NCBI RefSeq assembly: GCF_014200675.1
Contig: NZ_JACHCI010000014.1
Location: forward strand, 113,368 to 177,367
Source of the DNA: Janthinobacterium saanense
Lineage (GTDB): Bacteria > Pseudomonadota > Gammaproteobacteria > Burkholderiales > Burkholderiaceae_D
Reading direction: 5' to 3'
Length of the DNA: 64,000 nt
The notes under the pieces were generated by a model. The model worked only from the letters and a program-made list of their open reading frames with translations, did no database searches and was not told the origin of the DNA. Below, piece after piece: positions 1 to 8,626 of this stretch. The translations under genes were made by a program, and so were the position numbers. How positions within the stretch are numbered: the first letter of the stretch is position 1; each line of letters begins with the position of its first letter.

Positions 1-1317
1 CGCGGCGATGAGGAAAGGCGAAGCCCAGACGATCACCAGCATCACGCGGATACCATAAAATTCAGCCAGGGTCGCCATGCGCTGCGAACGGCTCGCATCG
101 TGTTCCGCCATGCGTTTATCGATGGCCAGTTCTGCCCTGCCATACAAGGTCCACAAGCCGCCGAACAGGCAGCCTAGCAGCACGCCGATGACGATATCGG
201 CCACGAACACCAGGTATTTATTCAGGTCGGCCGTGCCGATGCCCAGTGAAGTGTAGGCGGCGGCGTGCAGGTGCAAGCCCGCCTGTTCACCCTCGGCAGT
301 CGTGTAGCGGTCGCGCACGTCATGGGTGGCACCGATGAAAACCACCTGCTTGCGCGGCGCATCTGCCGCCACGCTGGCACGGCCATCCATCAAGTGCACC
401 CTGGCCCGCGTGGGGTCCAGGAAGGCGATCGCCATGGCCGCTGGATGAAATGGCGCCGTGACGGCATTCTGTTCGGCCGCATCCCTGGCGTCGCCATGGA
501 TCACGGGCTCGAAAGCCCAGCGCGCCAATTCTTTTTCGCTGCCCGTACGGCCAGCCAGCTGGCAGACGCGATTGGCGAGGCCAGCCACTTCCTTTTGCTC
601 GGACAGCGCGGCCGGCATCGGCTGCTTCTGCTCCTGCCCTTGCTGACCGTGCGCCAGTTCAAACGCCACGGCCGCCAGCACCGGGCTTTTTACTTCAATG
701 CGCGTGACGGCGCCCATGCGTTCGCGGATCTGCGGGCTGGCAAAGTGCAGGCCGGCCGCGCAGCGCGCGCGTATCCAGCGTAAATTCGTATTCTGGTCTG
801 ACTGCTCTGGCAAGACCAACACCAGTTTCTGTCCGCTGCTGGCCAGGGAATCGAGCACGCGGTCCAGCGGTCGCCCGCCTGACAAGCGCTGTTCATAGAC
901 TGCTGGCGCCAGGTCCAGGTCGATGGCCAGCACCTTGCTGCCGCGCTGCGCCACGCTGGCCAGTAATTGTTCGAGACGCGTGCGTTCCAGCGGTTCGCGC
1001 TCCTCGAACACCTGTTCAAACGCAGGCTGGTCGATTTCGATGATGCCGGGCCGGTAAGCGCGCCCCGGATCGACGCCCTTGCGCAGCATTCCCTGTTCGG
1101 CACTGGCACGCAGCATGGCGGCGTCCAGCCATTCAAGGACATGAAAGCCTTCCAGCGCCAGCATCAGCGCGGCGATCAGGCTCGCACCGATCACATGGTG
1201 CAGCAAGTGCGTGCCGGTCAGCTTGAATGCCGCCCCTAGCTGGGTAACAGGCCATAGCAAACGCCGTGCCAATGTAGGCTGCGCAGGATCTCGCTGATCA
1301 GGATAGTCTGGACTCAC
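1..1317 (-). CDS. CHASE2-domain membrane protein, C-terminus outside the window
   Basis: The minus-strand frame is open from a GTG at 1317 to the window edge (439 codons, no stop reached), so the gene is partial. Ahead of the GTG is a GGGGA Shine-Dalgarno-like stretch. The protein has one N-terminal membrane segment at about residues 40-62, then an extracytoplasmic CHASE2 domain. Visible CHASE2 hallmarks are the PGIIEIDQ strand, KVLAIDLDLAP near residue 125 and the VVFIGATHDVRDRY block ahead of a GLHLHAAAYTSL helix. At least two more membrane helices follow. CHASE2 is a periplasmic sensory module usually joined to a cyclase, kinase or phosphatase, but the output domain lies beyond the window, so the signalling type is unknown. 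Confidence 0.8.
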   Translation of the reverse strand, partial: MSPDYPDQRDPAQPTLARRLLWPVTQLGAAFKLTGTHLLHHVIGASLIAALMLALEGFHVLEWLDAAMLRASAEQGMLRKGVDPGRAYRPGIIEIDQPAFEQVFEEREPLERTRLEQLLASVAQRGSKVLAIDLDLAPAVYEQRLSGGRPLDRVLDSLASSGQKLVLVLPEQSDQNTNLRWIRARCAAGLHFASPQIRERMGAVTRIEVKSPVLAAVAFELAHGQQGQEQKQPMPAALSEQKEVAGLANRVCQLAGRTGSEKELARWAFEPVIHGDARDAAEQNAVTAPFHPAAMAIAFLDPTRARVHLMDGRASVAADAPRKQVVFIGATHDVRDRYTTAEGEQAGLHLHAAAYTSLGIGTADLNKYLVFVADIVIGVLLGCLFGGLWTLYGRAELAIDKRMAEHDASRSQRMATLAEFYGIRVMLVIVWASPFLIAA

Positions 1318-1404
1318 TCTGCATTCCCCTGCCTTCTCGCCTTGGTCTGGCCGATGTTATCAGAGAAACCAGGCAGGGCCGGGCACGCTAGACGCAGACC
1401 AGCC

Positions 1405-1450
1405 TGAGACGATCGTCTCATCGCCGACTTATGCTGCAACGCAGAATGCG
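1405..1450. promoter_or_regulatory. Operator module upstream of the GAF/Fis regulator gene
   Basis: A perfect palindrome TGAGAC-GATC-GTCTCA (1405-1420) is followed by TCGCC and, after a five-base gap, by ATGCTGCAACGCAG-A-ATGCG (1431-1450). The same block recurs upstream of the next gene at 2670. It lies about 65 bases before the regulator start, so autoregulation is likely. The regulator encoded at 1515 is the natural candidate to bind it (inference). Confidence 0.65.
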
Positions 1451-1514
1451 CCATCCGGCCCTTCGTGCTACAAACACGGGACGATAAAAGAGATATGAGA
1501 CCAAGGAGAGGAGC

Positions 1515-2654
1515 ATGCCCTACGTCCGCCAGACCAGCCATATCGACCGGGTGCGCGACCTGATCGCCGGCCGCGTCGTCAACCCCGGCGCCGATGCGTC
1601 CAGGCTGGCCTCGTCCTACCGCCGTTCGCTGAACGACTACCGGCTCGATCCCGCCTGCACCACCGGGCCGCGCATCCTCAGCGGCGCCGAACTGCGGGCC
1701 ATCCAGCAAGCGGAAGAAGTCTTTTTACGTTCGACGGGGGACTGTCTGCCGCGCCTGCACGCCATGGTGCGCGAGGCGGGTTATTGCGTCATCCTGGCCA
1801 ATGCGCATGGCGTGACCATCGATTACGCGGTCGACCAGGACCAGCGCAAGCAGTTCAGGAAGGCCGGCCTGTACCTGGGTTCCTGCTGGTCCGAAGACGA
1901 GGAAGGTACGTGCGGCGTCGCGTCCGTGCTGCTGGACCAGGTAGCGATCACCGTGCACAAGACCGACCATTTCCGGGCCGCGTTCACGGGCCTGACCTGC
2001 AGCGCCGCCCCCATCTTTTCACCGCATGGCGACTTGATCGGCGTGCTCGACGCCTCGGCGCTGGCCTCGCCCGACGCGCGCGACAGCCAGCGCCTGGTGA
2101 AGCAGCTGGTGCGCCAAAGCGCCACCTTGATCGAAGACGGTTATTTTCTCCAGTCCTACAGCCATTGCAGCATCCTGCTGGCGCACCGCAACCGCCACTT
2201 CGTCGAAGTGCAGCCTGAAATGCTGGTCGCCGTCGATGAACATGGCAGCATCGTGGCGGCCAACCGCTGCGCGCGTCTGGCCATCGAAGGCCTGGCGACC
2301 CTGCCCCGCCCGGTCGCCGAAGTGTTCGACGTGCGCGCAGAACGCCTGTTCGATGCGCGTGCCAGCCACCATCTGCTGTCCTTGCGCCTCGTCGCCAGCG
2401 GCGCCTGGCTGCATGCGCGCGTGCGCGCGCCGATCCGCCACACACAAGACAGAAGCAGTGCGCGGCCGGTGAGCGCAGCCGCTGTGGCCGAAAACTACAG
2501 TGAACAGGAGCTGGCCGAACGCACGCGCATCGTCAACGCCATGACTGCCGCCAAGTGGCGCCCTTTGCAGGCAGCCGCCATGCTGGGCATTTCGCGCGCG
2601 ACCTTGTACCGCCGCATGAAACAGCTGCGCATCGTGCCGCCGCACAGGCTGTAG
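1515..2654 (+). CDS. GAF-domain transcriptional regulator with Fis-type HTH (AcoR-like, no AAA+ domain)
   Basis: A 379-residue regulator. An N-terminal segment with the SYRRSL motif typical of AcoR-type proteins is followed by a GAF sensory domain (about 60-195, including GTCGVASVLLDQ) and a PAS-like stretch (about 225-290). A C-terminal HTH_8/Fis helix-turn-helix occupies about 335-375 (QAAAMLGISRATLYRRMKQL). Full-length AcoR proteins carry a sigma-54-activating AAA+ domain between these parts. Here it is absent, with no Walker A and no true GAFTGA, so the protein probably acts without sigma-54 ATPase function. Start chosen at the ATG preceded by AAGGAGAGGAGC. It probably controls the adjacent flavin monooxygenase, because both genes carry the same upstream palindromic module. 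Confidence 0.85.
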   Translation: MPYVRQTSHIDRVRDLIAGRVVNPGADASRLASSYRRSLNDYRLDPACTTGPRILSGAELRAIQQAEEVFLRSTGDCLPRLHAMVREAGYCVILANAHGVTIDYAVDQDQRKQFRKAGLYLGSCWSEDEEGTCGVASVLLDQVAITVHKTDHFRAAFTGLTCSAAPIFSPHGDLIGVLDASALASPDARDSQRLVKQLVRQSATLIEDGYFLQSYSHCSILLAHRNRHFVEVQPEMLVAVDEHGSIVAANRCARLAIEGLATLPRPVAEVFDVRAERLFDARASHHLLSLRLVASGAWLHARVRAPIRHTQDRSSARPVSAAAVAENYSEQELAERTRIVNAMTAAKWRPLQAAAMLGISRATLYRRMKQLRIVPPHRL

Positions 2655-2669
2655 GCAGCCGACACGGGC

Positions 2670-2714
2670 TGAGACTTCCGTCTCATCGCCAGCCATGCTG
2701 CAACGCAGGATGCG
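2670..2714. promoter_or_regulatory. Operator module upstream of the flavin monooxygenase
   Basis: Second copy of the module at 1405: TGAGAC-TTCC-GTCTCA (2670-2685), TCGCC, a four-base gap, then ATGCTGCAACGCAG-G-ATGCG. Both palindrome arms are identical to those of the first copy while the four central bases differ, as expected for a bound site. It lies about 80 bases before the monooxygenase start. Confidence 0.65.
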
Positions 2715-2791
2715 GCGCCAGAACAGCGGTGATACAACATCGTCAGCGGTGACAAAACCGCATCCCGACAGACATACTTGGAGGAGACACG

Positions 2792-4588
2792 ATGAGCAAG
2801 TATCAACACACAGTGGCCGGCGTACTGGAACAGCTCGAGGGTGCATTGCGCGCCAGCGACAGCACGGGCGCCGCGCAACTATTCGAAGAAAACGGCTTCT
2901 GGCGCGACCTGGTGCTATTTACCTGGAACCTGAAAACCCTGGAAGGCCGCGCACAGATCGCCGACATGCTGAGCGCGCAGCTGGGCGCCGTGCAGCCGGT
3001 CAGCCTGCGCATCGCCGATGGCGAACAGGCCAGCGAGGCCGGCGGCGTCACGCAATGCTGGATCACGGTAGAAACCAGGGTCGGGCGCGGCACCGGTTTT
3101 ATCCGTATCCGCGATGGCAAGATCTGGACCCTGCTCACCACCATGGGCGAATTGAAGGGCCACGAAGAACCCAGGGGCGGACGGCGGCCCATGGGCGCCG
3201 AACACGGGGCGCGCACCAATCGCAGCAGCTGGCTGGAACACCGCGAGCAGGAAGCGCGCGAACTCGGTTATGCGCGCCAGCCCTATTGCGTCATCATCGG
3301 CGGCGGCCAGGGCGGCATCGCGCTCGGTGCGCGCCTGCGCCAGCTGAACGTCCCCACCATCATCATTGAGAAAAACGCCCGCCCCGGCGACAGCTGGCGC
3401 AAGCGCTATAAATCGCTGTGCCTGCACGACCCGGTCTGGTACGACCACATGCCGTATATCCCATTTCCCGACAACTGGCCCGTCTTCACGCCCAAGGACA
3501 AGGTGGGCGACTGGCTGGAAATGTACACCAAGGTGATGGAACTGAATTACTGGGGCTCGACCAGCTGCGAGTCGGCCAGCTTTGACGAAGCGTCCGGCGA
3601 ATGGACGGTCAAGGTGCTGCGTGACGGCCAGCCCGTGACCCTGAAGCCGAAACAGCTGGTGCTGGCCACCGGCATGTCGGGCAAGCCCAATTGGCCGAAG
3701 TTCAAGGGCATGGACGTGTTCCAGGGCGAGCAGCAGCACTCGTCCCAGCATCCGGGGCCGGACGCTTACGTGGGCAAGAAGGTGGTGGTGGTTGGCGCGA
3801 ACAACTCGGCGCACGATATCTGCGCCGCGCTGTGGGAGGCAGGCGTGGACGTGACCATGGTGCAGCGCTCGTCGACGCATATCGTCAAGTCCGATTCGCT
3901 GATGGACCTGGCGCTGGGCGAGCTGTATTCGGAACGCGCACTGGCGGCCGGCATGACGACGACCAAGGCTGATCTGACCTTCGCATCGATCCCGTACAAG
4001 ATACTGCCGGACTTCCAGAAACCCATCTTCAAGGCGATACGCGAGCGCGACGCCGACTTTTATGCACGCCTGGAAGAACGCGGTTTCATGCTGGACTTTG
4101 GCGATGACGACTCTGGCCTGTTCATGAAATATCTACGGCGCGGCTCCGGCTATTACATCGACGTGGGCGCTTCCGAACTGGTCGCCGAGGGCAAGATCAA
4201 GCTGAAAAGCGGGGTCGGCGTGCAGGAGCTGAAAGCCCATTCCATCGTGCTCTCGGACGGCACGGAACTGCCGGCCGACCTGGTGGTGTACGCCACCGGC
4301 TACGGCTCCATGAATGGCTGGGCCGCCGACCTGATCTCGCAGGAAGTAGCGAACAAGGTGGGCAAGGTCTGGGGACTCGGATCAGCCACCACCAAGGATC
4401 CGGGACCATGGGAAGGCGAGCAGCGCAATATGTGGAAACCCACGCAGCAGCAAGCGCTGTGGCTACACGGAGGTAATCTGCACCAGTCGCGCCATTACTC
4501 GCAATACCTGTCGCTGCAGCTGAAAGCGCGCATGGAAGGCATCGCCACGCCCGTGTATGGACAGCAGGAGGTGCATCATTTGTCGTGA
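2792..4588 (+). CDS. Flavin-containing monooxygenase with N-terminal NTF2/SnoaL-like domain
   Basis: A 598-residue FAD/NADPH monooxygenase. Residues 1-125 look like an NTF2/SnoaL-type domain. The FAD-binding Rossmann motif is VIIGGGQGGIALG (Gly170, Gly172, Gly175). The FMO signature FQGEQQHSSQH is at 310-320, and the NADPH-binding motif VVVVGANNSAHD at 331-342. A late ATG motif (VYATGYGSM) completes the class B pattern. Members oxygenate soft nucleophiles or carbonyl substrates using a C4a-peroxyflavin; the substrate cannot be read from the sequence. The ATG follows a strong GGAGGAG ribosome site. The gene lies downstream of its probable regulator and shares that gene's operator, and a bidirectional terminator follows. 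Confidence 0.88.
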   Translation: MSKYQHTVAGVLEQLEGALRASDSTGAAQLFEENGFWRDLVLFTWNLKTLEGRAQIADMLSAQLGAVQPVSLRIADGEQASEAGGVTQCWITVETRVGRGTGFIRIRDGKIWTLLTTMGELKGHEEPRGGRRPMGAEHGARTNRSSWLEHREQEARELGYARQPYCVIIGGGQGGIALGARLRQLNVPTIIIEKNARPGDSWRKRYKSLCLHDPVWYDHMPYIPFPDNWPVFTPKDKVGDWLEMYTKVMELNYWGSTSCESASFDEASGEWTVKVLRDGQPVTLKPKQLVLATGMSGKPNWPKFKGMDVFQGEQQHSSQHPGPDAYVGKKVVVVGANNSAHDICAALWEAGVDVTMVQRSSTHIVKSDSLMDLALGELYSERALAAGMTTTKADLTFASIPYKILPDFQKPIFKAIRERDADFYARLEERGFMLDFGDDDSGLFMKYLRRGSGYYIDVGASELVAEGKIKLKSGVGVQELKAHSIVLSDGTELPADLVVYATGYGSMNGWAADLISQEVANKVGKVWGLGSATTKDPGPWEGEQRNMWKPTQQQALWLHGGNLHQSRHYSQYLSLQLKARMEGIATPVYGQQEVHHLS

Positions 4589-4608
4589 ACTTCGGGGGTA
4601 GGCAGATA

Positions 4609-4640
4609 AAAAAACGGCAGACCAAAGTCTGCCGTTTTTT
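4609..4640. terminator. Bidirectional rho-independent terminator
   Basis: A 14-bp inverted repeat with A-tract and T-tract ends: AAAAAACGGCAGAC (4609-4622), loop CAAA, GTCTGCCGTTTTTT (4627-4640). It lies between the convergent monooxygenase and YceI genes, and can serve both strands. Confidence 0.9.
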
Positions 4641-4659
4641 CATCCTGCACCAAACAATA

Positions 4660-5226
4660 TTACTGTTTGATGGCTTCGATAGCGAACGTCAAAGTCACGT
4701 CATCGCTGACGGCAGGCGCATATTTACCGGCGTTGAATTCCGAACGCTTGATGTGGGCCGTGGCGTTGGCGCCGCAAGCGTCTTTTTTCAGCATAGGGTG
4801 TGGCGCGCAGGTGAACGAGGTGACGGTCAGGGTTACTGGCTTGGTCACGCCCTTCAGGGTCAGCGTGCCATCGACGCTGGCCAGCTTGTCGCCGTCAAAG
4901 TTGAACTTGGTCGACTTGTAGGTCGCGACAGGGAATTTGGCGGTGTCCAGGAAGTCTTCGCCCTGGATGTGGGTGTTGAACACGGTCGAACCGGTGTCTA
5001 CCGATTTGGTGTCGATCAGCACTTCAACGGAGCCGGTCTTGGCAGCGCGGTCCAGGGTGATTTTACCGGTGGTGTTATTGAAACGGCTTTGCTGCGTCGA
5101 GAAACCCATGTGGGTGTATTCGAAACGCGGGAAGGTGTGGCTACCATCGATGACATAGACTTCAGGAGCGGCAACGGCGGACAGCGAGAGACCAGCGGCG
5201 GCGATAAAGGCGAGCAGTTTTTTCAT
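4660..5226 (-). CDS. YceI-family periplasmic protein
   Basis: A 188-residue protein with a clear Sec signal peptide (KKLLAFIAAAGLSLSAVAA) and a YceI lipocalin-like beta-barrel. Typical features are the VIDGSHTFPRFEYTHMGFS strand near the N-terminus, the LDRAAKTGSVEVLIDTKS block and the TLKGVTKPVTLTVT motif. YceI proteins bind long-chain isoprenoid or fatty molecules in the periplasm; the ligand here is unknown. Length and motif order fit the family. The gene is monocistronic and ends at the shared terminator with the monooxygenase. Confidence 0.92.
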   Translation of the reverse strand: MKKLLAFIAAAGLSLSAVAAPEVYVIDGSHTFPRFEYTHMGFSTQQSRFNNTTGKITLDRAAKTGSVEVLIDTKSVDTGSTVFNTHIQGEDFLDTAKFPVATYKSTKFNFDGDKLASVDGTLTLKGVTKPVTLTVTSFTCAPHPMLKKDACGANATAHIKRSEFNAGKYAPAVSDDVTLTFAIEAIKQ

Positions 5227-5454
5227 TGTAGATTCCCTGATTCAAATGTGAAGGTTTAAAAACCGCGGCCAGCACGCCCTTGGGCGGATGACAATGGTTC
5301 GGTTGCAACGATTATGCATGGCATGAAGATCGATGTAAAATGGAAAATATACCTAGTTAGCATCGAAAAAATCGATAATAAACGCATCACTCTCCACTAC
5401 AACGCCTCCTGTTGCCGATTATTCAGCACACGATTGAAAATATCCAGCAATTTA

Positions 5455-5473
5455 AATGAGAATGATTCTTGTT
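5455..5473. promoter_or_regulatory. Putative Fur box in the 5227-5700 intergenic region
   Basis: AATGAGAATGATTCTTGTT contains TGAGAAT-G-ATTCTTG, close to the 7-1-7 Fur consensus TGATAAT-N-ATTATCA. A second ATT-rich half (GTTATTCATCTC) overlaps it on the right. It lies about 230 bases before the heme oxygenase ATG. The rest of the 474-base gap is AT-richer than its surroundings and holds no convincing gene. Confidence 0.6.
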
Positions 5474-5700
5474 ATTCATCTCATGGATTGTTATCATGCC
5501 TGCCTTTCGCATGGCCGTCATCAAGAACGTGTTCCAAGACCGGCCTAGCCAACCATACGCCAGCCCGCCGGCCATCGCGCCTACGCCAGCCATCAAGCCA
5601 TATCGCCACGCCGATCCAGCCCAGCCATCACTGCGCGCCCTGCTCTCCACACCAGGCCCGCAGGTGCGACTTGATCATCCTTGATAGAGTAGGAAAACAC

Positions 5701-6306
5701 ATGAATGCAAACACCTTGAACACCAGCACAGACACTCGCCTGCCACGCAGCCAGCGCCTGAAAGCCGACACCATGGAAACGCACGACGTGCTCGACAAGC
5801 GCATCATGGCCAGCAAGCCCTTCGAGACCACGCAAAACTACACGCGCTTCCTGCAAGCGCAATACGCCTTTTTGCGCGACGTCGATGCACTGTATGAGCA
5901 TGCGGGCCTGGCCGCCCTGTTGCCCGACCTGGAACAGCGCCGCCGCTACGACAGCATCGCCGCCGACCTGCGCGACCTGGGCGCACCGGTGCCGGCCGAT
6001 GCCGCCGTAGCGCCATTCGGCCCACAGCTGGACCTGGCCACCGCGCTGGGCTGGCTGTATGTCAGCGAAGGCTCGAAGCTGGGCGCCGCCATCCTCTACA
6101 AACTGGCGGGCAAGATCGGCCTCGACGAACACCATGGCGCGCGCCACCTGGCTGGCCACCCCGATGGCCGCGCACGCCACTGGCGCGATTTCACGGCCGT
6201 ACTCGATACGGCGCCGCTGGACCTTGACGGCGAAGCGCGCGTGATCGAAGGCGCACGCGCCGCCTTCATGCGCATGCACGGCCACGTCGAGGCTTACGTT
6301 GAATGA
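5701..6306 (+). CDS. Biliverdin-producing heme oxygenase
   Basis: A 201-residue bacterial heme oxygenase that would open heme to biliverdin, CO and iron. The N-terminal helix has the proximal histidine region (METHDVLDKRIM). The distal helix has the family pattern GWLYVSEGSKLGAAIL near residues 118-133. The frame is open much further upstream, but the ATG at 5701 is chosen because it follows AGGA at a normal distance and gives the usual family length. The upstream Fur-like box suggests iron-limitation control. The stop overlaps the next start (ATGA), so the pair is translationally coupled. Confidence 0.85.
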   Translation: MNANTLNTSTDTRLPRSQRLKADTMETHDVLDKRIMASKPFETTQNYTRFLQAQYAFLRDVDALYEHAGLAALLPDLEQRRRYDSIAADLRDLGAPVPADAAVAPFGPQLDLATALGWLYVSEGSKLGAAILYKLAGKIGLDEHHGARHLAGHPDGRARHWRDFTAVLDTAPLDLDGEARVIEGARAAFMRMHGHVEAYVE

Positions 6307-6776
6307 AGGAAGAGCACGCCAGCGCACCACTGCCGGAGACCCACGGTGCACGCTTGCGCCGTTGGGCCTGGACGGCCGCTGGCGCGCTGATGGTTTTACT
6401 GGGCATCATCGGCGCCATGCTGCCCGTGATGCCAACCACGATTTTCCTGATCATGGCGCTGGCCTGCTTCAGCCGCGCTTCGCCGCGCCTGGAACACTGG
6501 CTGCTGCACCACCCGCGTTTCGGGCCATCGCTGCGGCAGTGGCGCGAACACCGCGCTGTGTCGCGGCGCGGCAAGGCCATGGCCTGCCTGGGCATGGCCA
6601 TCGGCTTCGTCGCCATGTGCCTCGGCCATCCGCCAGCGTGGGTGATCATTCTGGTGGGCGTGATGGAAATCGCCGTCATCATTTATTTGCTGCGCCGCCC
6701 AAACGGCCCGCCGCCATCCCACACAGGCAGCATTAAGGCAGAATCCTCTCAGGATCGCGGAAATAACGAGAAATAA
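6303..6776 (+). CDS. YbaN-family (DUF454) inner membrane protein
   Basis: A 157-residue membrane protein. The family core is present: a first helix (LMVLLGIIGAMLPVMPTTIFLIMALACF) that includes the conserved LPxxPTT motif, then the SPRLEHWLLHHPRFGP loop, and two helices near 95-130. Its role is unknown, but DUF454 genes often accompany heme and iron genes. Here the start overlaps the heme oxygenase stop by four bases. The C-terminal 20 residues are polar and probably cytosolic. Confidence 0.85.
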   Translation: MKEEHASAPLPETHGARLRRWAWTAAGALMVLLGIIGAMLPVMPTTIFLIMALACFSRASPRLEHWLLHHPRFGPSLRQWREHRAVSRRGKAMACLGMAIGFVAMCLGHPPAWVIILVGVMEIAVIIYLLRRPNGPPPSHTGSIKAESSQDRGNNEK

Positions 6777-7070
6777 TCTCCTTGTTCTTTTACTGAAAAA
6801 CCTCCCGACACGTGCATCCCGCAAAAAACCGTCTTGCGTGGATGCCGTGCTTGTCGAATTTTCCACCGCCCCACCGCTCCCCAGCTTCATCCCGCACGAT
6901 TTAATTCGGCCTTACCGCATGTTTTCAGTTTTTTTCACTTGAAAACAGCTGCATAGACATTATTCGCATATTCAAAGCAAGATTCTATCGTAGGGAGTAT
7001 ATGGCGTTCGGAGGTATACTACGCAGCCGATGTCCCAGGCCGGCCCGTCCGGCCGCCGCTGAAAGTTCTT

Positions 7071-7095
7071 CATGTTGACGATAATTGTCAACATG
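7071..7095. promoter_or_regulatory. Palindrome upstream of metN (region 6777-7130)
   Basis: A perfect inverted repeat CATGTTGAC-GATAATT-GTCAACATG lies 36 bases before the metN ATG, where it could act as an operator. Further upstream, AGTATA (6996-7001) and TATACT (7015-7020) form a second, weaker repeat. The rest of the 354-base gap shows no gene. No SAM riboswitch fold was recognised. Confidence 0.5.
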
Positions 7096-7130
7096 ACAGC
7101 AAGGGACGCGAATAATAAAAGGAATAATGC

Positions 7131-7937
7131 ATGACCATAAACCGTACACCGGTGATACGCATAGCTGGCGCGAACAAGACCTTCGCGCTGCCCAAGGGCG
7201 AACAATTTCACGCGGTCAAATCGGTCTCGCTGGACGTTTATCCCGGCGATATTTTCGGCCTGATCGGCAAGAGCGGCGCCGGCAAATCGACCCTGCTGCG
7301 CCTGATTAACCTGCTCGAACGCCCCGATAGCGGCAGCATCACCGTCGCCGGCCGCGAATTGACCAGCCTGGGCAAGAGCGAGTTGCGCGATGCGCGCCAG
7401 AATATCGGCATGATTTTCCAGCAGTTCAACCTGCTGCAAAACGCCAGCGTCTACGACAACGTGGCCTTCCCCCTGAAAATCCATGGCACCACCAAGGGCG
7501 AGCAGATCACTGCCCGCGTCGAGGAATGCCTGGCGCTGGTGGGCCTGTCGGACAAGCTGCACAGCTATCCGGCGCAGCTGTCGGGCGGCCAGAAACAGCG
7601 CGTGGCGATTGCCCGCGCACTGGCCAGCCATCCCGACGTGCTGCTGTGCGACGAACCGACTTCCGCGCTGGATGCGGAAACCACGCGCGCCCTGCTCGAC
7701 ACCCTGCGCGACATCAATGCGCGCCTTGGCGTGACCATCGTCATCGTCAGCCATGAGCTGTCGGTGCTGGGCGCCATTTGCAACCGCGTGGCCGTGGTGG
7801 AAAACGGCGCCATCGCCGAACAATTCGACCTGAGCGACACCACCACCCCGCGCAAGACCGCGCTGGGACGCGAACTGGCTTATTACGGCACCGAAGCGTT
7901 CGAAGCCACCGCATGGAAGGATGCCAAACATGTTTGA
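7131..7937 (+). CDS. metN: Methionine ABC transporter ATP-binding protein, short form without NIL domain
   Basis: A 268-residue ABC ATPase that would power methionine import with MetI and MetQ. Walker A GKSGAGKST is at 46-54, signature LSGGQ at 150-154, Walker B VLLCDEP at 170-176, and the H-loop is in VIVSHE. Typical MetN proteins run to about 340 residues because of a C-terminal NIL (ACT-like) domain that binds methionine and inhibits transport. This one stops soon after the ATPase core, so that feedback site is missing. The ATG follows AAAGGAAT. The gene overlaps metI. Confidence 0.9.
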   Translation: MTINRTPVIRIAGANKTFALPKGEQFHAVKSVSLDVYPGDIFGLIGKSGAGKSTLLRLINLLERPDSGSITVAGRELTSLGKSELRDARQNIGMIFQQFNLLQNASVYDNVAFPLKIHGTTKGEQITARVEECLALVGLSDKLHSYPAQLSGGQKQRVAIARALASHPDVLLCDEPTSALDAETTRALLDTLRDINARLGVTIVIVSHELSVLGAICNRVAVVENGAIAEQFDLSDTTTPRKTALGRELAYYGTEAFEATAWKDAKHV

Positions 7938-8604
7938 AGAATCATTCAATAACGTCGTCGCCCTGCTGCCGGAAATCTGGGTGGCGCTAGGCCAGACCAT
8001 GACCATGCTGGGCATCGGCCTGACGGCCGCCATTTTGATCGGCGGCCCGATGGGCATCTTGCTGTTCCTGGTCTCGGAAGGCCAGTCGCTGCAAAACCGT
8101 CCGCTGTCGATGATATTGGGCTGGCTGGTCAATACTGTGCGCAGCTTCCCCTTCATCATCTTGCTGGTCGCGCTGACGCCATTTACCCGCATCATCGCCG
8201 GCACCTCGATCGGCCCGCTGGCCGCTGCCGTGCCACTGTCGTTTGCAGCGATCCCCTACCTGGCGCGCCTGGTGGAGCAAAACCTGCGCGAAGTGCCGCG
8301 CGGCGTGATCGAGGCGGCGCATGCCATGGGCGCCTCGGAAATGCAGATCATTTTCCGCGTGCTGCTGGTCGAAGCGCGCTCCGGCCTGGTGCTGGCACTG
8401 ACCGTGCTGTCGATCAGCTTCCTGTCCTATTCGGCCGTGGCCGGCGTGGTGGGGGGCGGCGGCATCGGCGACCTGGCCATCCGCTACGGCTACTACCGCT
8501 TCGAGACGGACATCATGGTCGTCACCGTCGCCATCCTGATCGTGCTGGTGCAAATCATCCAGTTCGCAGGCACGCGCATCGCCAAGCGTCTCGACAAACG
8601 TTAA
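7930..8604 (+). CDS. metI: Methionine ABC transporter permease
   Basis: A 224-residue inner membrane permease with about five hydrophobic segments. The EAA loop reads EVPRGVIEAAHAMGASEMQIIF, the standard MetI coupling motif. The start at 7930 is preferred over an ATG nine bases upstream, because the GGAAGG site at 7914-7919 is correctly spaced only for 7930. It overlaps the end of metN by eight bases. Confidence 0.93.
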   Translation: MFEESFNNVVALLPEIWVALGQTMTMLGIGLTAAILIGGPMGILLFLVSEGQSLQNRPLSMILGWLVNTVRSFPFIILLVALTPFTRIIAGTSIGPLAAAVPLSFAAIPYLARLVEQNLREVPRGVIEAAHAMGASEMQIIFRVLLVEARSGLVLALTVLSISFLSYSAVAGVVGGGGIGDLAIRYGYYRFETDIMVVTVAILIVLVQIIQFAGTRIAKRLDKR

Positions 8605-8626
8605 TCTTCGAATCAAGGAAAACATC

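Noticed and set aside
1431..1450. TGCAAC-N5-ATGCG considered as a sigma-54 promoter
   Set aside because: The -24 element lacks the required GG, and the associated regulator has no AAA+ activator domain.
1965..2010. AAFTGL string in the GAF/Fis regulator resembling the sigma-54 GAFTGA loop
   Set aside because: It lies inside the GAF domain and no Walker A, Walker B or other AAA+ motif is present.
5423..5650. Minus-strand frame with a glycine-zipper-like hydrophobic stretch upstream of heme oxygenase
   Set aside because: No ribosome site, it crosses the Fur box and promoter, and it matches no family I recognise.
5314..5700. In-frame upstream extension of the heme oxygenase
   Set aside because: The extension has no homologous features, crosses the Fur box, and the ATG at 5701 has a ribosome site and gives family length.
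6777..7130. Possible SAM riboswitch before metNIQ
   Set aside because: No conserved riboswitch core or multi-helix fold was recognisable; only simple palindromes are present.
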